Virus record (IMG/VR): IMGVR_UViG_3300046007_005142
Location: 1 to 22,340 of that record
DNA length: 22,340 bases
Source: a virus
Reading direction: 5' to 3' (one strand)
Shown: positions 1 through 7,660 of the stretch, piece after piece
Position numbering within the stretch: position 1 is the stretch's first letter
Layout of the letters: each line of letters begins with the position of its first letter
Position numbers and translations under genes: made by a program
The notes under the pieces: model-generated
Databases searched by the model: none
Told to the model about the DNA's origin: nothing
What the model saw: the letters and a program-made list of their open reading frames with translations, nothing else

Positions 1-1
1 G

Positions 2-823
2 AAAATGCTGCCTGATGTGAGAGCGCAGTCCACCGCTGGTCGCATAGCAGGCGGTGACTTTGGAAGCTCGATGAACCGCGCCGCGGACATCGCAGCGACT
101 GGCAAGGTGATGAGCGACATGGAGCAACGTCAGCTCAAGGCCATCCTCGACTCACAGCAGACCGGCGTAGCCGCAGGCGCAGGCCTCAGCAACCTCGCCA
201 ACGCTCTGGCGCAGTCCGGCACAAACGTCGCAACGTACCAGGAGAACCAGCCATACGCCAGCTCAGCCAACCTCGCCAAGATCCTGCAAAGTATTCAGAC
301 GGGCAAGACAACGACGCAGACCAAGGACCTTGGCGCGCTCAATCAAATTTTGGGCCTGCTGTCGTTTGGTCAGACCGGTATGAAGGCCCTCCAGGGTGGT
401 GACTACGTTCGCGACTCGCAGGGCAACATACTAAAAGATGCTCAGGGCAAACCAGTTAAAACAACCGGCCTCTTGGGGCAGCTTGGTGTTAGCGGTGGTG
501 TTGGTGGCCTCATCTCAGGCGCCTACGACTACCTAACCGGGGGGAGTGAAGGATCACCACAGGCTGGATCGAGCTACTACGACCAGGCCGGAAACTACGT
601 GTACACAAACGAAGCCGGCGAGACAATGCTAATTGACCCGTCCTCTGGCGAAATTATTCAGACGTATGAGCCTGGGTCTTATGGCAACCCCGAGGAAGAC
701 CAAGGCGGCGGCTCCGCGTTCCCCTACGATCCGGACATAGACTCTGGTAACTATGATACTGGGGGTTTTGACTCCGGATTAAACTACGATCCGGACATAG
801 ACTCTGGTAACTATGATATTTAG
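2..823 (+). CDS. Virion-type protein with C-terminal Asp-rich repeat (5' end probably outside window)
   Basis: The frame is open from the left edge. An ATG at 5 has no visible ribosome binding site because the upstream sequence is missing, so the true start may lie outside the window. The visible 272 residues are rich in Ala, Gly, Ser and Gln, with no Cys. There is a helical, Gln/Ala-rich first half, a Gly-rich hydrophobic patch near residues 158-175 (GQLGVSGGVGGLISGAYDYL), and a very acidic, Tyr/Gly-rich tail from about residue 180. The tail holds two copies of YDPDIDSGNYD. The composition and the position ahead of two other large plus-strand genes suggest a structural or tail-associated protein. 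I do not recognise a family, and the function is inferred only from context. Confidence 0.7.
   Translation, partial: KMLPDVRAQSTAGRIAGGDFGSSMNRAADIAATGKVMSDMEQRQLKAILDSQQTGVAAGAGLSNLANALAQSGTNVATYQENQPYASSANLAKILQSIQTGKTTTQTKDLGALNQILGLLSFGQTGMKALQGGDYVRDSQGNILKDAQGKPVKTTGLLGQLGVSGGVGGLISGAYDYLTGGSEGSPQAGSSYYDQAGNYVYTNEAGETMLIDPSSGEIIQTYEPGSYGNPEEDQGGGSAFPYDPDIDSGNYDTGGFDSGLNYDPDIDSGNYDI
724..818 (+). repeat. Exact 35-bp direct repeat, 60-bp period
   Basis: Positions 724-758 and 784-818 are identical over 35 bases and are offset by exactly 60 bases. The repeat therefore stays in frame and encodes YDPDIDSGNYD twice at the very C-terminus of the preceding gene. The perfect identity, including third codon positions, points to a recent duplication. 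Confidence 0.95.
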
Positions 824-831
824 GAATAACT

Positions 832-2574
832 ATGTATAAAAAAGGCGGATTAGCACACTTTGAAACTGGCGAAAGCACCGAGGGTGCTGACGAGGTGGCC
901 ATGCCGGTGATGACAAAACCTGTCAAGGTGACATCTAAATCCGGGCTGCAGATCCCGTCAGCATCTGGCGACGTGCCACTTAGTAAGGGCGTCCTTGATG
1001 CCATGGAGCAGCTGTATCAGGATCGCCAAGCGCAATATGGTGGGTTTCTGGAAGGGGTGAAGGACGCCTACGCGTGGTGGTCTGGGGACATTGAGGGCCC
1101 ACAAAAAGCGCTCGCGCAACGCGCCGAGGAGCGGTCAAGACAAAGCGCTGACCTGTTTAACATTCGCACACAGATAGCTCAAAACAAAGCAGCACAAGAA
1201 CGTAACGCTCAAATTGCAAGATCACTGCAAGACAGTTTAGACAACGGCGGAGTTGGTACCTTCCGGTATGACCCAGCGACAGCGACTGAGATACAGCGTC
1301 GTCTAAAAGTTGGTGACGTGGCGGGCGCAGAAAAAGTGCAGTCCTCGTTCATCACTGAAGGCCAGAAAATGTACTCCAACCCGGCGTCTTATAAGCCAGA
1401 CATTGGGTATATTGACACTTCGACAGGCTCACCACGGCCAGATATACAATCATCTATTGACGCCAGGTCGCGTATCCTTGCTCCAGGAGCTGCTCCAGGA
1501 GCTAGGCCGCCCACAGAAGCCGCACCACGCCCGTTGCCACAAGCACAAGGCGCAGCACCACAAGGCATGGCCCCTGCGCCAAAAGCAGCGGCACCACAAG
1601 GTGCGGCACCCGCCCCCGCGCCAATGGCAGCGGCACCACAAGGTGCGGCACCCGCTCCGGCTCCTGCGCCAACTCCGCGCCCGGCGCCGACGCCGGCAAC
1701 TATGACAACGCCGGGGCAGCCCGCCCCTGCGCCCGTGGCGCAACCGTCCTTACCAACAACGGTACCTTCCCGCGTTAGCGCTAAGCCCTCTCTATTAGAA
1801 CTTCAGACCGCACAAGAGGTGAGGAAGGCGACCGATATAGAAGCAGGAAAATTAAAATTAGAAACTGACAAAAAAGCTCGGGAGTCTTACGAAAAAGAGG
1901 CCGACTCAAAGATCGTAACAGAAAGACTAACGCGAGCAAAAAGGGTAGAGGAACTGGTTATGTCCGACCCAACAGTCGTTGGGGTATTAACTCAACCAAA
2001 CGTAAAGAGCGCGATTGCAAACGTCATAAGTCAGGGTATTTCGACCCCCAGCGGGGCCGTCGCTGTTAAAGGCTTAAGTGAGGCAATTTTCCAAACGTTG
2101 CCAACTACTATGAACCTAGCAAAACGCCGCGAAATAGCTGGCTACTTAGCTCAGATGGAGCTGGATACCGCTCAATTGTTACAAGGTCAGGGGCAGGTGT
2201 CTGACAGCGAGCGAGTAATTATTAGAGAAGGATCTATTTCAATAGAGGACCCGGCCGAGCTGGTAGTCAAGAAGGCTAGGGTAATGCAAGCTCGACAGGA
2301 AACCCTTAGAAAATTAAACGAAATTTATGGCGACGGAAGTAGCTACGTAACAAACTTTAACGCGTTTAAGAACAACCCGAGGTACAAGTCAATTGTAAAA
2401 TCGTATGAAGACAGGCTAAGAGCAATTATGTCCGAGGAAGTTAAACTCGACAGGTCCCAGGTTGGAAAGATGAAGGGCCCAGAAAAAGAGTCGGCGACAA
2501 AAACTAAAGCATACGACGATCCCGAAAAAGAAAGGCGTTACCAAGAATTCAAAAAGAGCCAGGGGCTAAAATGA
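832..2574 (+). CDS. Large hypothetical virion-type protein with GGLAHF N-terminus and Ala/Pro-rich linker
   Basis: 580 aa starting at an ATG preceded by TAGGAATAAC. Three regions can be seen. The N-terminus begins MYKKGGLAHFETG, a short motif shared with the next two genes. Residues about 60-200 are charged and helical. Residues about 215-315 are a long Ala/Pro/Gln linker with internal 14-residue repeats (APQGAAPAPAP type). From about 320 to the end there is a Lys/Glu-rich, coiled-coil-like helical region. No enzyme motif was found. The gene overlaps the next one by ATGA (2571-2574), so the two are probably made together. Its size, low-complexity linker and position fit an internal virion or scaffold-like protein. 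That is inference; I do not recognise the family. Confidence 0.75.
   Translation: MYKKGGLAHFETGESTEGADEVAMPVMTKPVKVTSKSGLQIPSASGDVPLSKGVLDAMEQLYQDRQAQYGGFLEGVKDAYAWWSGDIEGPQKALAQRAEERSRQSADLFNIRTQIAQNKAAQERNAQIARSLQDSLDNGGVGTFRYDPATATEIQRRLKVGDVAGAEKVQSSFITEGQKMYSNPASYKPDIGYIDTSTGSPRPDIQSSIDARSRILAPGAAPGARPPTEAAPRPLPQAQGAAPQGMAPAPKAAAPQGAAPAPAPMAAAPQGAAPAPAPAPTPRPAPTPATMTTPGQPAPAPVAQPSLPTTVPSRVSAKPSLLELQTAQEVRKATDIEAGKLKLETDKKARESYEKEADSKIVTERLTRAKRVEELVMSDPTVVGVLTQPNVKSAIANVISQGISTPSGAVAVKGLSEAIFQTLPTTMNLAKRREIAGYLAQMELDTAQLLQGQGQVSDSERVIIREGSISIEDPAELVVKKARVMQARQETLRKLNEIYGDGSSYVTNFNAFKNNPRYKSIVKSYEDRLRAIMSEEVKLDRSQVGKMKGPEKESATKTKAYDDPEKERRYQEFKKSQGLK
1585..1655 (+). repeat. 29-bp in-frame direct repeat encoding Ala/Pro linker
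   Basis: Positions 1585-1613 and 1627-1655 are identical (29 bases) and offset by 42 bases, or 14 codons. They encode part of the AAAPQGAAPAPA linker of the 580-aa protein. Flanking sequence is related but degenerate. This looks like slippage expansion within a low-complexity linker. Confidence 0.9.
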
Positions 2575-4571
2575 CAGATCAAGAGCGCGAAGAGTTTGAG
2601 TTCCGGCTGCGTGCTGAGCAAGAGGCCGAGCAGGCAAAAGACGGCGTCAGTAAATTTGAAGAATACACCGGCGTCAGCCCATCTAGTCCTTTACTTGGTG
2701 GGGCCGTTGGGGTAGTTGCTGGGATCCCCGCGGGCCGCATACTTGAGGGCGCTGCAAAGGGCGCCACCGCGCCACTACCAAGGACCACCGTAGCAGGCAA
2801 AACCGGGGCGAGCAGCGGAGATAAATGGCTACGTAACTACGCAAACATAAACAAGCCAAACTTTTCCGGTGGGGTGCCCGAGGCCGCAAGCATCTACCAA
2901 AGAACAAAAGGGCACGGCCCAGTGTCAGAAAAGGTAACTCAACGTTTTGGGCCTGGAGCAAAGTTGGACATAGAAAGTTACTCGCGTGCCCAAAAAGCTC
3001 GGCCGTTTATGGAAAGAGTTTTGTCAAAGACACCGGAAGCAGTTCAGCGCGCCGGCCAAGCAATCAGCGGCGCCGGTGCCTCTGTGCCAGCGTGGATGGC
3101 GCGAGGAATTGCCGGCGGTAGCGCGGGCTTTCAGGGCGTTGACGCGGCTAATCGATTTGAGCAGGGTGACTACCTTGGCGCGGCAATCGGCGGCCTTGGC
3201 GCTCTCGGATCTGGTGCTGCGCTGATACCCCACCCACTTACTCGTGGGCTAGGGACGGCGGTTGGTACCGCGGCACCATTTATTAACGAATACCTTGACC
3301 GTCGCCGCAAAAGACAGGAAGAGCAACCTGAAGAAAGCGCTGAGGGGGTTTTTGGTTTTAGTGATGGCGGCGGCACACCAAAGAAGCGCGCGGCCAAAGC
3401 TGTCGTTAATACAGCGGTCGGCAAGACACCGAAAGCAATTGATGACATTATTGATAGATTTAAGGCAAGAACAACACAAACAGTAAAAAATCCATTGCGT
3501 ATGGATTACCCCGGAATTTATGAAAGACCTGACATAATTGCACAGCGTGCAGTTCAAAACACCGCGCCTGAAAGTCCGCTACTCAAACAACTTTTTGGTG
3601 TCAGCCGAGGTGACCTATATGAAATGTCAAAGCGTAAAGGAAACATGCCCGGCGTAATTCCAGGTGCAGCAAAGAACCCAAAGGGTAGCGCAGCGGTTGA
3701 GTCAATTATGACTCCACAAAATGAGCAGCGCATACTTGATGTTATGTCGGAGTTGCAAACTCGCGCTCCTGGAATGTATCAAGGAATGCACGGTTGGTAC
3801 ACCATGGATCCGGAGTACCAACGATTGGTGCAGTTAGTTGGTAAAGATGAGGCTGGGCGTTTGTACAGACAATTAAACACTTTCGGCGGCATTGAGTCGC
3901 CAAATATGCCCGTTCCAAATGAGTTCAGGCGAGCATCAGCAGCGCACATGATGGCTGAGCAGAATCGTTTTCCTGAGTGGATGAAGTACGGCGGAATTAA
4001 AGCAGAAGACAAACCTTCAATTGCTAATTATCCGTCAGATCTTATGTCCGTTCCTGGTCGAGTAGGTCACGCGCGAGCAAGCAAATCTCAAAATAAATAT
4101 ATTGAAACCGGATTGCACGGCATGGATAGCCCAAAGGCTCCTCCATACATTGAGGCAAGCAGTGTTCCCGAACTAGGTTTTCAGACTGATCTTTTGGTTG
4201 GCGACGCCCACTTATCGCGAGGTGTCGGTTTGGCTGATGTCCGTACCGGCAAAAGTACGGCAGAAAGTGTGTCTACGCCCGAACTTCAGCAAATGGCTCC
4301 TTGGTGGCGTGAAAAAATTGCAAAGGAAATGGAAACAGAGGCTGTTCCAGCTCAAGCAATTCTTTGGGGAGGGCTAGGTCCATACACGGGCGTTAAAACC
4401 GCGGTGGGTGCCCCAAAACTTGAGTTACACGCAATTGAAATTGGTAACGCTGCTAAACGTTTAGGTGTAAGCCCAGAGACAGCAAGAGATCTAATTTTAA
4501 TGGGTAAGGAGCGAGCAGGTAAGGCGGAGGGTGGTCTCGCCCACATGGCTAGCGGCGGCTCAAAATGTTAG
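2571..4571 (+). CDS. Large hypothetical protein with membrane-active-looking segments and GGLAHM C-terminus
   Basis: 666 aa. The ATG is inside the stop of the upstream gene (ATGA), with AGGGGC about 7 bases before it. An acidic N-terminus (residues 1-30) is followed by Gly/Ala-rich hydrophobic stretches near 42-65 (LLGGAVGVVAGIPAGRIL) and 200-240 (GAAIGGLGALGSGAALIP), then a basic RRRKRQ patch. From about 300 onward the protein is less biased and looks globular, with several Trp and Tyr (HGWYTMDPEYQRL). The C-terminus carries KAEGGLAHMASGG. Amphipathic, Gly-rich segments in a large protein beside other virion-type genes would fit a DNA-ejection or internal core protein. This is inference, as I recognise no domain. 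Confidence 0.75.
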   Translation: MTDQEREEFEFRLRAEQEAEQAKDGVSKFEEYTGVSPSSPLLGGAVGVVAGIPAGRILEGAAKGATAPLPRTTVAGKTGASSGDKWLRNYANINKPNFSGGVPEAASIYQRTKGHGPVSEKVTQRFGPGAKLDIESYSRAQKARPFMERVLSKTPEAVQRAGQAISGAGASVPAWMARGIAGGSAGFQGVDAANRFEQGDYLGAAIGGLGALGSGAALIPHPLTRGLGTAVGTAAPFINEYLDRRRKRQEEQPEESAEGVFGFSDGGGTPKKRAAKAVVNTAVGKTPKAIDDIIDRFKARTTQTVKNPLRMDYPGIYERPDIIAQRAVQNTAPESPLLKQLFGVSRGDLYEMSKRKGNMPGVIPGAAKNPKGSAAVESIMTPQNEQRILDVMSELQTRAPGMYQGMHGWYTMDPEYQRLVQLVGKDEAGRLYRQLNTFGGIESPNMPVPNEFRRASAAHMMAEQNRFPEWMKYGGIKAEDKPSIANYPSDLMSVPGRVGHARASKSQNKYIETGLHGMDSPKAPPYIEASSVPELGFQTDLLVGDAHLSRGVGLADVRTGKSTAESVSTPELQQMAPWWREKIAKEMETEAVPAQAILWGGLGPYTGVKTAVGAPKLELHAIEIGNAAKRLGVSPETARDLILMGKERAGKAEGGLAHMASGGSKC

Positions 4572-4584
4572 GAGGGTTGTTGTA

Positions 4585-5457
4585 ATGGCCAATCCATTAA
4601 AGTATTTGAAAGGGACCAAGCGAGCGATGCAGATGGCTTTGCCACCTGCGGAGAACGCGGCCCGCACTCAAATTATTGGTACACTCCCGACCTACAGAAA
4701 GGCCGCAGAAGAGTTTCAGAAACGCGGACTATCAGGCAGGGGTCTTGACTTTGGAGCGGGGCTTGGTGAGGGCGCAAGGGTTATGCCCGGTCAGTACGAC
4801 ACCTACGAACCGTTCGCAAAGAACTGGAGCCCGACATACTCTGACGTATCGCAGATACCGGAGGATGCCTACAACCGACTAACGAACCTAAACGTCTTGA
4901 ACGTCGTGCCTCGAGAGATGCGGGACGAGATTGTACAAGGAATCGGTCGTAGCATGCAGCCAGGAGGATTGGGTATTATCACCACCAGGGGTGCTGACGT
5001 TATGAAGGCCACCGGAAGACCTGGTCCCGAGCCCATGTCCATGATAACCAGTCGGGACACGTACCAAAAAGGTTTCACAAACCCTGAGCTTCAAGAGTAC
5101 CTGAAGTACATTCTCGGCTCCGGGTACGACATCGACAGACTAAACCTTGGACCTGCGGGGGCCACCGTACGTAAGAAGGCAGAGGGTGGCCTGGCTCAGA
5201 TGGCCGAGGGTGGAAAGACACCGGCGTGGCAGCGAGCCGAGGGGAAGAACCCCGAGGGCGGGCTGAACGCTAAGGGAAGAGCCTCTTATAAGGCGGAGAC
5301 AGGTGGGACGTTGAAGCGCCCACAGCCAGAGGGCGGGGCGAGGCGTGACTCCTTCTGCGCCCGAATGACAGGCATGAAGAAGAAGCTCACGTCCTCGAAG
5401 ACCGCGAACGATCCAGACAGCAGGATCAACAAATCACTGCGTAAGTGGAACTGCTGA
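4585..5457 (+). CDS. SAM methyltransferase-like domain fused to a DUF6321-like C-terminal domain
   Basis: 290 aa from the ATG at 4585, which has AGGAGGG at 4570-4576, 8 bases upstream. An in-frame start at 4531 lies inside the previous gene and lacks such a site. Residues 55-63 (DFGAGLGEG) resemble class I methyltransferase motif I. YDTYEP (71-76), the LNVLNVVP strand (102-109) and PGGLGIITTRG (126-136) fit later Rossmann strands, although no substrate-binding residue can be assigned. GGLAQM follows at 201-206. Residues 211-290 (from TPAWQRAEG, through SFCARMTGMKKKL, to SRINKSLRKWNC) match my memory of the phage DUF6321 domain, of unknown function. The host-independent target of methylation is unknown, and the methyltransferase part may be inactive. 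Confidence 0.8.
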   Translation: MANPLKYLKGTKRAMQMALPPAENAARTQIIGTLPTYRKAAEEFQKRGLSGRGLDFGAGLGEGARVMPGQYDTYEPFAKNWSPTYSDVSQIPEDAYNRLTNLNVLNVVPREMRDEIVQGIGRSMQPGGLGIITTRGADVMKATGRPGPEPMSMITSRDTYQKGFTNPELQEYLKYILGSGYDIDRLNLGPAGATVRKKAEGGLAQMAEGGKTPAWQRAEGKNPEGGLNAKGRASYKAETGGTLKRPQPEGGARRDSFCARMTGMKKKLTSSKTANDPDSRINKSLRKWNC

Positions 5458-5466
5458 TCACTTACG
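5440..5466. terminator. Inverted repeat across convergent stop codons, possible bidirectional terminator
   Basis: CGTAAGTG (5440-5447) and CACTTACG (5459-5466) form a perfect 8-bp stem with an 11-base loop. The two TGA stop codons of the convergent genes (5455-5457 plus, 5458-5460 minus) abut each other in and beside the loop. There is no T-run on either side, so intrinsic termination would be weak. The position is exactly where opposing transcription must end. Confidence 0.5.
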
Positions 5467-7353
5467 GTACCTTGCTCCGACCCACCCCTCCGCGGCGAGT
5501 GGGAAATCCGGAGCCCACTTAGGTGGCGTGGTCATAATGCTGACCACACGATCTAAGGCGGACCCGGCGTCTGCCTCCTCTGATAACAGGAGAATCTCGT
5601 CGTGAATAGTGTTGACCATTTCAAATCCGTTTTCCTCAAGCCGAAGCATGGACTCGGTAAGCATATCTCTCGCAGTGGCCTGGACAGCAGACTGAAACAT
5701 ACTCGAACCAATAAGCTTGTTTCTGCCCCACTTCCTAGTCATAGTGTTCTGGTTGAAGACCGTGACCCCGTCCCGTGTCTCGCCCCAGGGAGTCAGCTGA
5801 GCCTCGACTTTGGGGCTCTGCCAGCAGATGATGCGCCCGCTCGGGAGCTGCATGAGAAGAGCTCCTTTCGTAAACTTAAAGAGAACGCGGCCTGATTTCA
5901 CTGCCGTCTCCGGGACGTTTATCGCGGAGATTGCGGACCTCTCGTACTCGTACCAGGAGGACTTTACTTTGTGGTAAGACTCCCGGTACGCCCTTACCGC
6001 CTGGTCGCTCTGCTCAGGCGTTAGCTTCACACCCATCCCATCAGCGTACTCGACCAGACCACGTGAGCCCTGCCCGAACATGCAACCCAGCACGGCTGAC
6101 TTGGAGATCTGGCGCATCTCAGGGGTAACCTCCTCGTATGGCACACGGTAAAGACTACTGGACGCGAAGGTCTTGTACTCGTCAAGACCCTGACGAAACA
6201 TCTCTACCTTATCATTTTGACCGGCTATCCATGACGCCACACGGTTCTCGATCGACGAGAAGTCAACATCCACGAAGGTACGGCCGGCGGGGGCTTTTAT
6301 CACACTACGCACAAGGCTCGACAGCTCATCCATAGTACCGCCGCGACCCTCCACCAGGACGCGCTCAATGGCCTCCAGGAGGCTCTCGTCCTTAAGGTGG
6401 GGTCTTGCTATGTTCTGCAGGTTAAGACCGCCCCTGGAGGCGAACCTGCCCGTGCTAGCCCCATGGTAGACCAGGGTGTTCCGTATCCTGCCCCCGACCT
6501 GGACCTGTAGCATCTTCTCAAACTTCGCCACGCTAGTGAGCGACCCCTGACGTCTTAGCTCTAGTACCCGACTAATTTTCTCGGGTATATCCTCGCGCTC
6601 TAGGAGCTTACGCACCGTCTCCGAGGTCAGGTCATCAACCGCGATGTTCGCCTCACCCAGCCACTGCGCTATCTTCGCTGGCTGGTTAGCGGTGATGCCC
6701 CCGGTTAGCACGGTGATCTCCGACTGTATCTTGGCCTTGTTAACGGCCACGGTACCTATCGCGTTCTGCAGCTCGCTCACCTCCACTGGCACTCCGCGGT
6801 CGTTGATCTTCTGCGTCATAACCCAAACTCGTTGCTCGGACAGTGACATGTTCCGGCACTTCCTCAGAACGGCCATCTCTGTTCGTACGTCCTGCTTGCA
6901 GTACTCGTACATCTGCGACAGCAGAGTGGGGTCGTAGCAGAACTCACCGTTGCGCTGCGGCTTCGATAGTTTCTGTATCAGACGATCACCAAGCGCGTCT
7001 TTTTGCTGCTCAAGCTTCAGAGCGATCGCAGCTTCCGCGAGGGACTGCGGCAGGTTATTGGACGCGGCCACGGCCATGGAGTCCGTGAACTGCTCCCAGC
7101 GAACGGGGATCTTCAGCACGTGACGGAGAATGTTCACCTCGAACGCGGCGTTCCATGCTGCGAATGATGTCGTCTCGTCAAGTAGCCAAGCTGGCGCGGG
7201 GGCCTCGCTCGGGATCCAAATCTCAGGCTCGTACCCACCGAACGAGTAGGCCATGCAGATCACCTCGGTGCTCGGGTCCCTGGAGTACTTGTCAAGGCCA
7301 AGCTTTGGCAGGTCGACCCGGCTGCGGGTCTCAAAGTCAATGCTAACGGCCAT
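5458..7353 (-). CDS. polA: Family A DNA polymerase with 3'-5' exonuclease domain
   Basis: 631 aa, the replicative polymerase of the phage. The N-terminal DnaQ-like exonuclease shows DFET (D6, E8), NAAFE (68-72) and YCKQD (D155). The polymerase domain shows TGRFASRGGLNLQNI (301-315), motif A VDVDFSSIENR (D364, E369), motif B RQISKSAVLGCMFG (R414, K418) and motif C HDE (584-586). All catalytic acidic residues are present. There is no room for a 5'-nuclease domain. The residue equivalent to E. coli Phe762 is Leu422, and Tyr766 is Phe426. The ATG at 7353 has AGGAG 8 bases upstream, inside the preceding 49-aa gene. In marine phage surveys the 762 position is known to vary among Phe, Tyr and Leu and to correlate with replication-module content. 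Confidence 0.97.
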   Translation of the reverse strand: MAVSIDFETRSRVDLPKLGLDKYSRDPSTEVICMAYSFGGYEPEIWIPSEAPAPAWLLDETTSFAAWNAAFEVNILRHVLKIPVRWEQFTDSMAVAASNNLPQSLAEAAIALKLEQQKDALGDRLIQKLSKPQRNGEFCYDPTLLSQMYEYCKQDVRTEMAVLRKCRNMSLSEQRVWVMTQKINDRGVPVEVSELQNAIGTVAVNKAKIQSEITVLTGGITANQPAKIAQWLGEANIAVDDLTSETVRKLLEREDIPEKISRVLELRRQGSLTSVAKFEKMLQVQVGGRIRNTLVYHGASTGRFASRGGLNLQNIARPHLKDESLLEAIERVLVEGRGGTMDELSSLVRSVIKAPAGRTFVDVDFSSIENRVASWIAGQNDKVEMFRQGLDEYKTFASSSLYRVPYEEVTPEMRQISKSAVLGCMFGQGSRGLVEYADGMGVKLTPEQSDQAVRAYRESYHKVKSSWYEYERSAISAINVPETAVKSGRVLFKFTKGALLMQLPSGRIICWQSPKVEAQLTPWGETRDGVTVFNQNTMTRKWGRNKLIGSSMFQSAVQATARDMLTESMLRLEENGFEMVNTIHDEILLLSEEADAGSALDRVVSIMTTPPKWAPDFPLAAEGWVGARYRK

Positions 7354-7492
7354 CTTGTGTCTCCTCGCGCAGCTTGATCCGGATCACTGCAATGGCGTGC
7401 TCGATGCCGTGTAGGAACGGCGGTGGCGCGTTATTCTTGAACGCGTTAGATTTTTCTTGTGTAAGTAATGCGAGAACTTCTTGGACTGTCAT
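7343..7492 (-). CDS. Small hypothetical protein, 49 aa
   Basis: ATG at 7492 with AGGAG (complement of 7498-7502) 5 bases upstream. The stop overlaps the polymerase start by 11 bases. The sequence begins MTVQEVLALLTQEKSNAF and ends LREETQDGR; it is helical, charged and soluble, with no Cys. The strong ribosome binding site and coupling to the polymerase gene make it a likely real gene. No family was recognised. It could help couple translation of the polymerase after the structured region upstream. Confidence 0.7.
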   Translation of the reverse strand: MTVQEVLALLTQEKSNAFKNNAPPPFLHGIEHAIAVIRIKLREETQDGR

Positions 7493-7509
7493 AAACGCTC
7501 CTAGGGCGG

Positions 7510-7523
7510 GCCGACGCATCGGC
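7510..7523 (-). promoter_or_regulatory. Small hairpin just upstream of the 49-aa gene
   Basis: GCCGA (7510-7514) pairs with TCGGC (7519-7523) around a 4-base loop. It ends 7 bases before the ribosome binding site of the 49-aa gene and lies between that gene and the candidate structured RNA. It may shape the leader of the polymerase message. Its role is unproven. Confidence 0.4.
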
Positions 7524-7535
7524 GGTTGAAATTAT

Positions 7536-7634
7536 AAAAAAGGGGGCCAGATTTTGTGGCTACTGCACGCGGTTATGAAGGCAGGAAAATACGCCGCTTG
7601 CCACATCCTCTCGAGGCCTGCCTAGCACCCCCAA
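7536..7634 (-). ncRNA. Candidate structured RNA or attenuator ending in a U-tract, between nrdJ and polA
   Basis: Read on the minus strand, GGGGG (7632-7628) can pair with CCCCC (7546-7542), which is followed directly by six T (7541-7536). Nested inside are TGTGGC (7605-7600) with GCCACA (7560-7555), and GCGG (7597-7594) with CCGC (7572-7569). A separate perfect 7-bp pairing, AGGCAGG (7623-7617) with CCTGCCT (7585-7579), crosses these stems and would form a pseudoknot or an alternative fold. The roughly 80-base interior is far too long for a simple intrinsic terminator, and no protein gene occupies it. I do not match it to a known RNA family. It could be a small RNA, or a switch controlling read-through into the polymerase gene. 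Confidence 0.5.
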
Positions 7635-7660
7635 GCACTACACCAAGGAACAACCACTAC

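Noticed and set aside
654-1004. Minus-strand open frame of 116 codons near the left end
   Set aside because: It lies antisense to two well-supported plus-strand genes, has no ribosome binding site, and its repeated peptide is only the complement of the 35-bp direct repeat.
1310-1743. Arg/His-rich and Cys/Trp-rich frames on both strands over the Ala/Pro linker
   Set aside because: They are out-of-frame readings of the GC-rich repetitive linker region; biased composition and no start signals.
7536-7634. Identity with a cobalamin riboswitch, HDV-like ribozyme, tRNA or the nrdJ RNA motif
   Set aside because: No B12 box, no T-arm or anticodon-like layout, helix order does not fit HDV-like ribozymes, and the position is downstream and not upstream of nrdJ.
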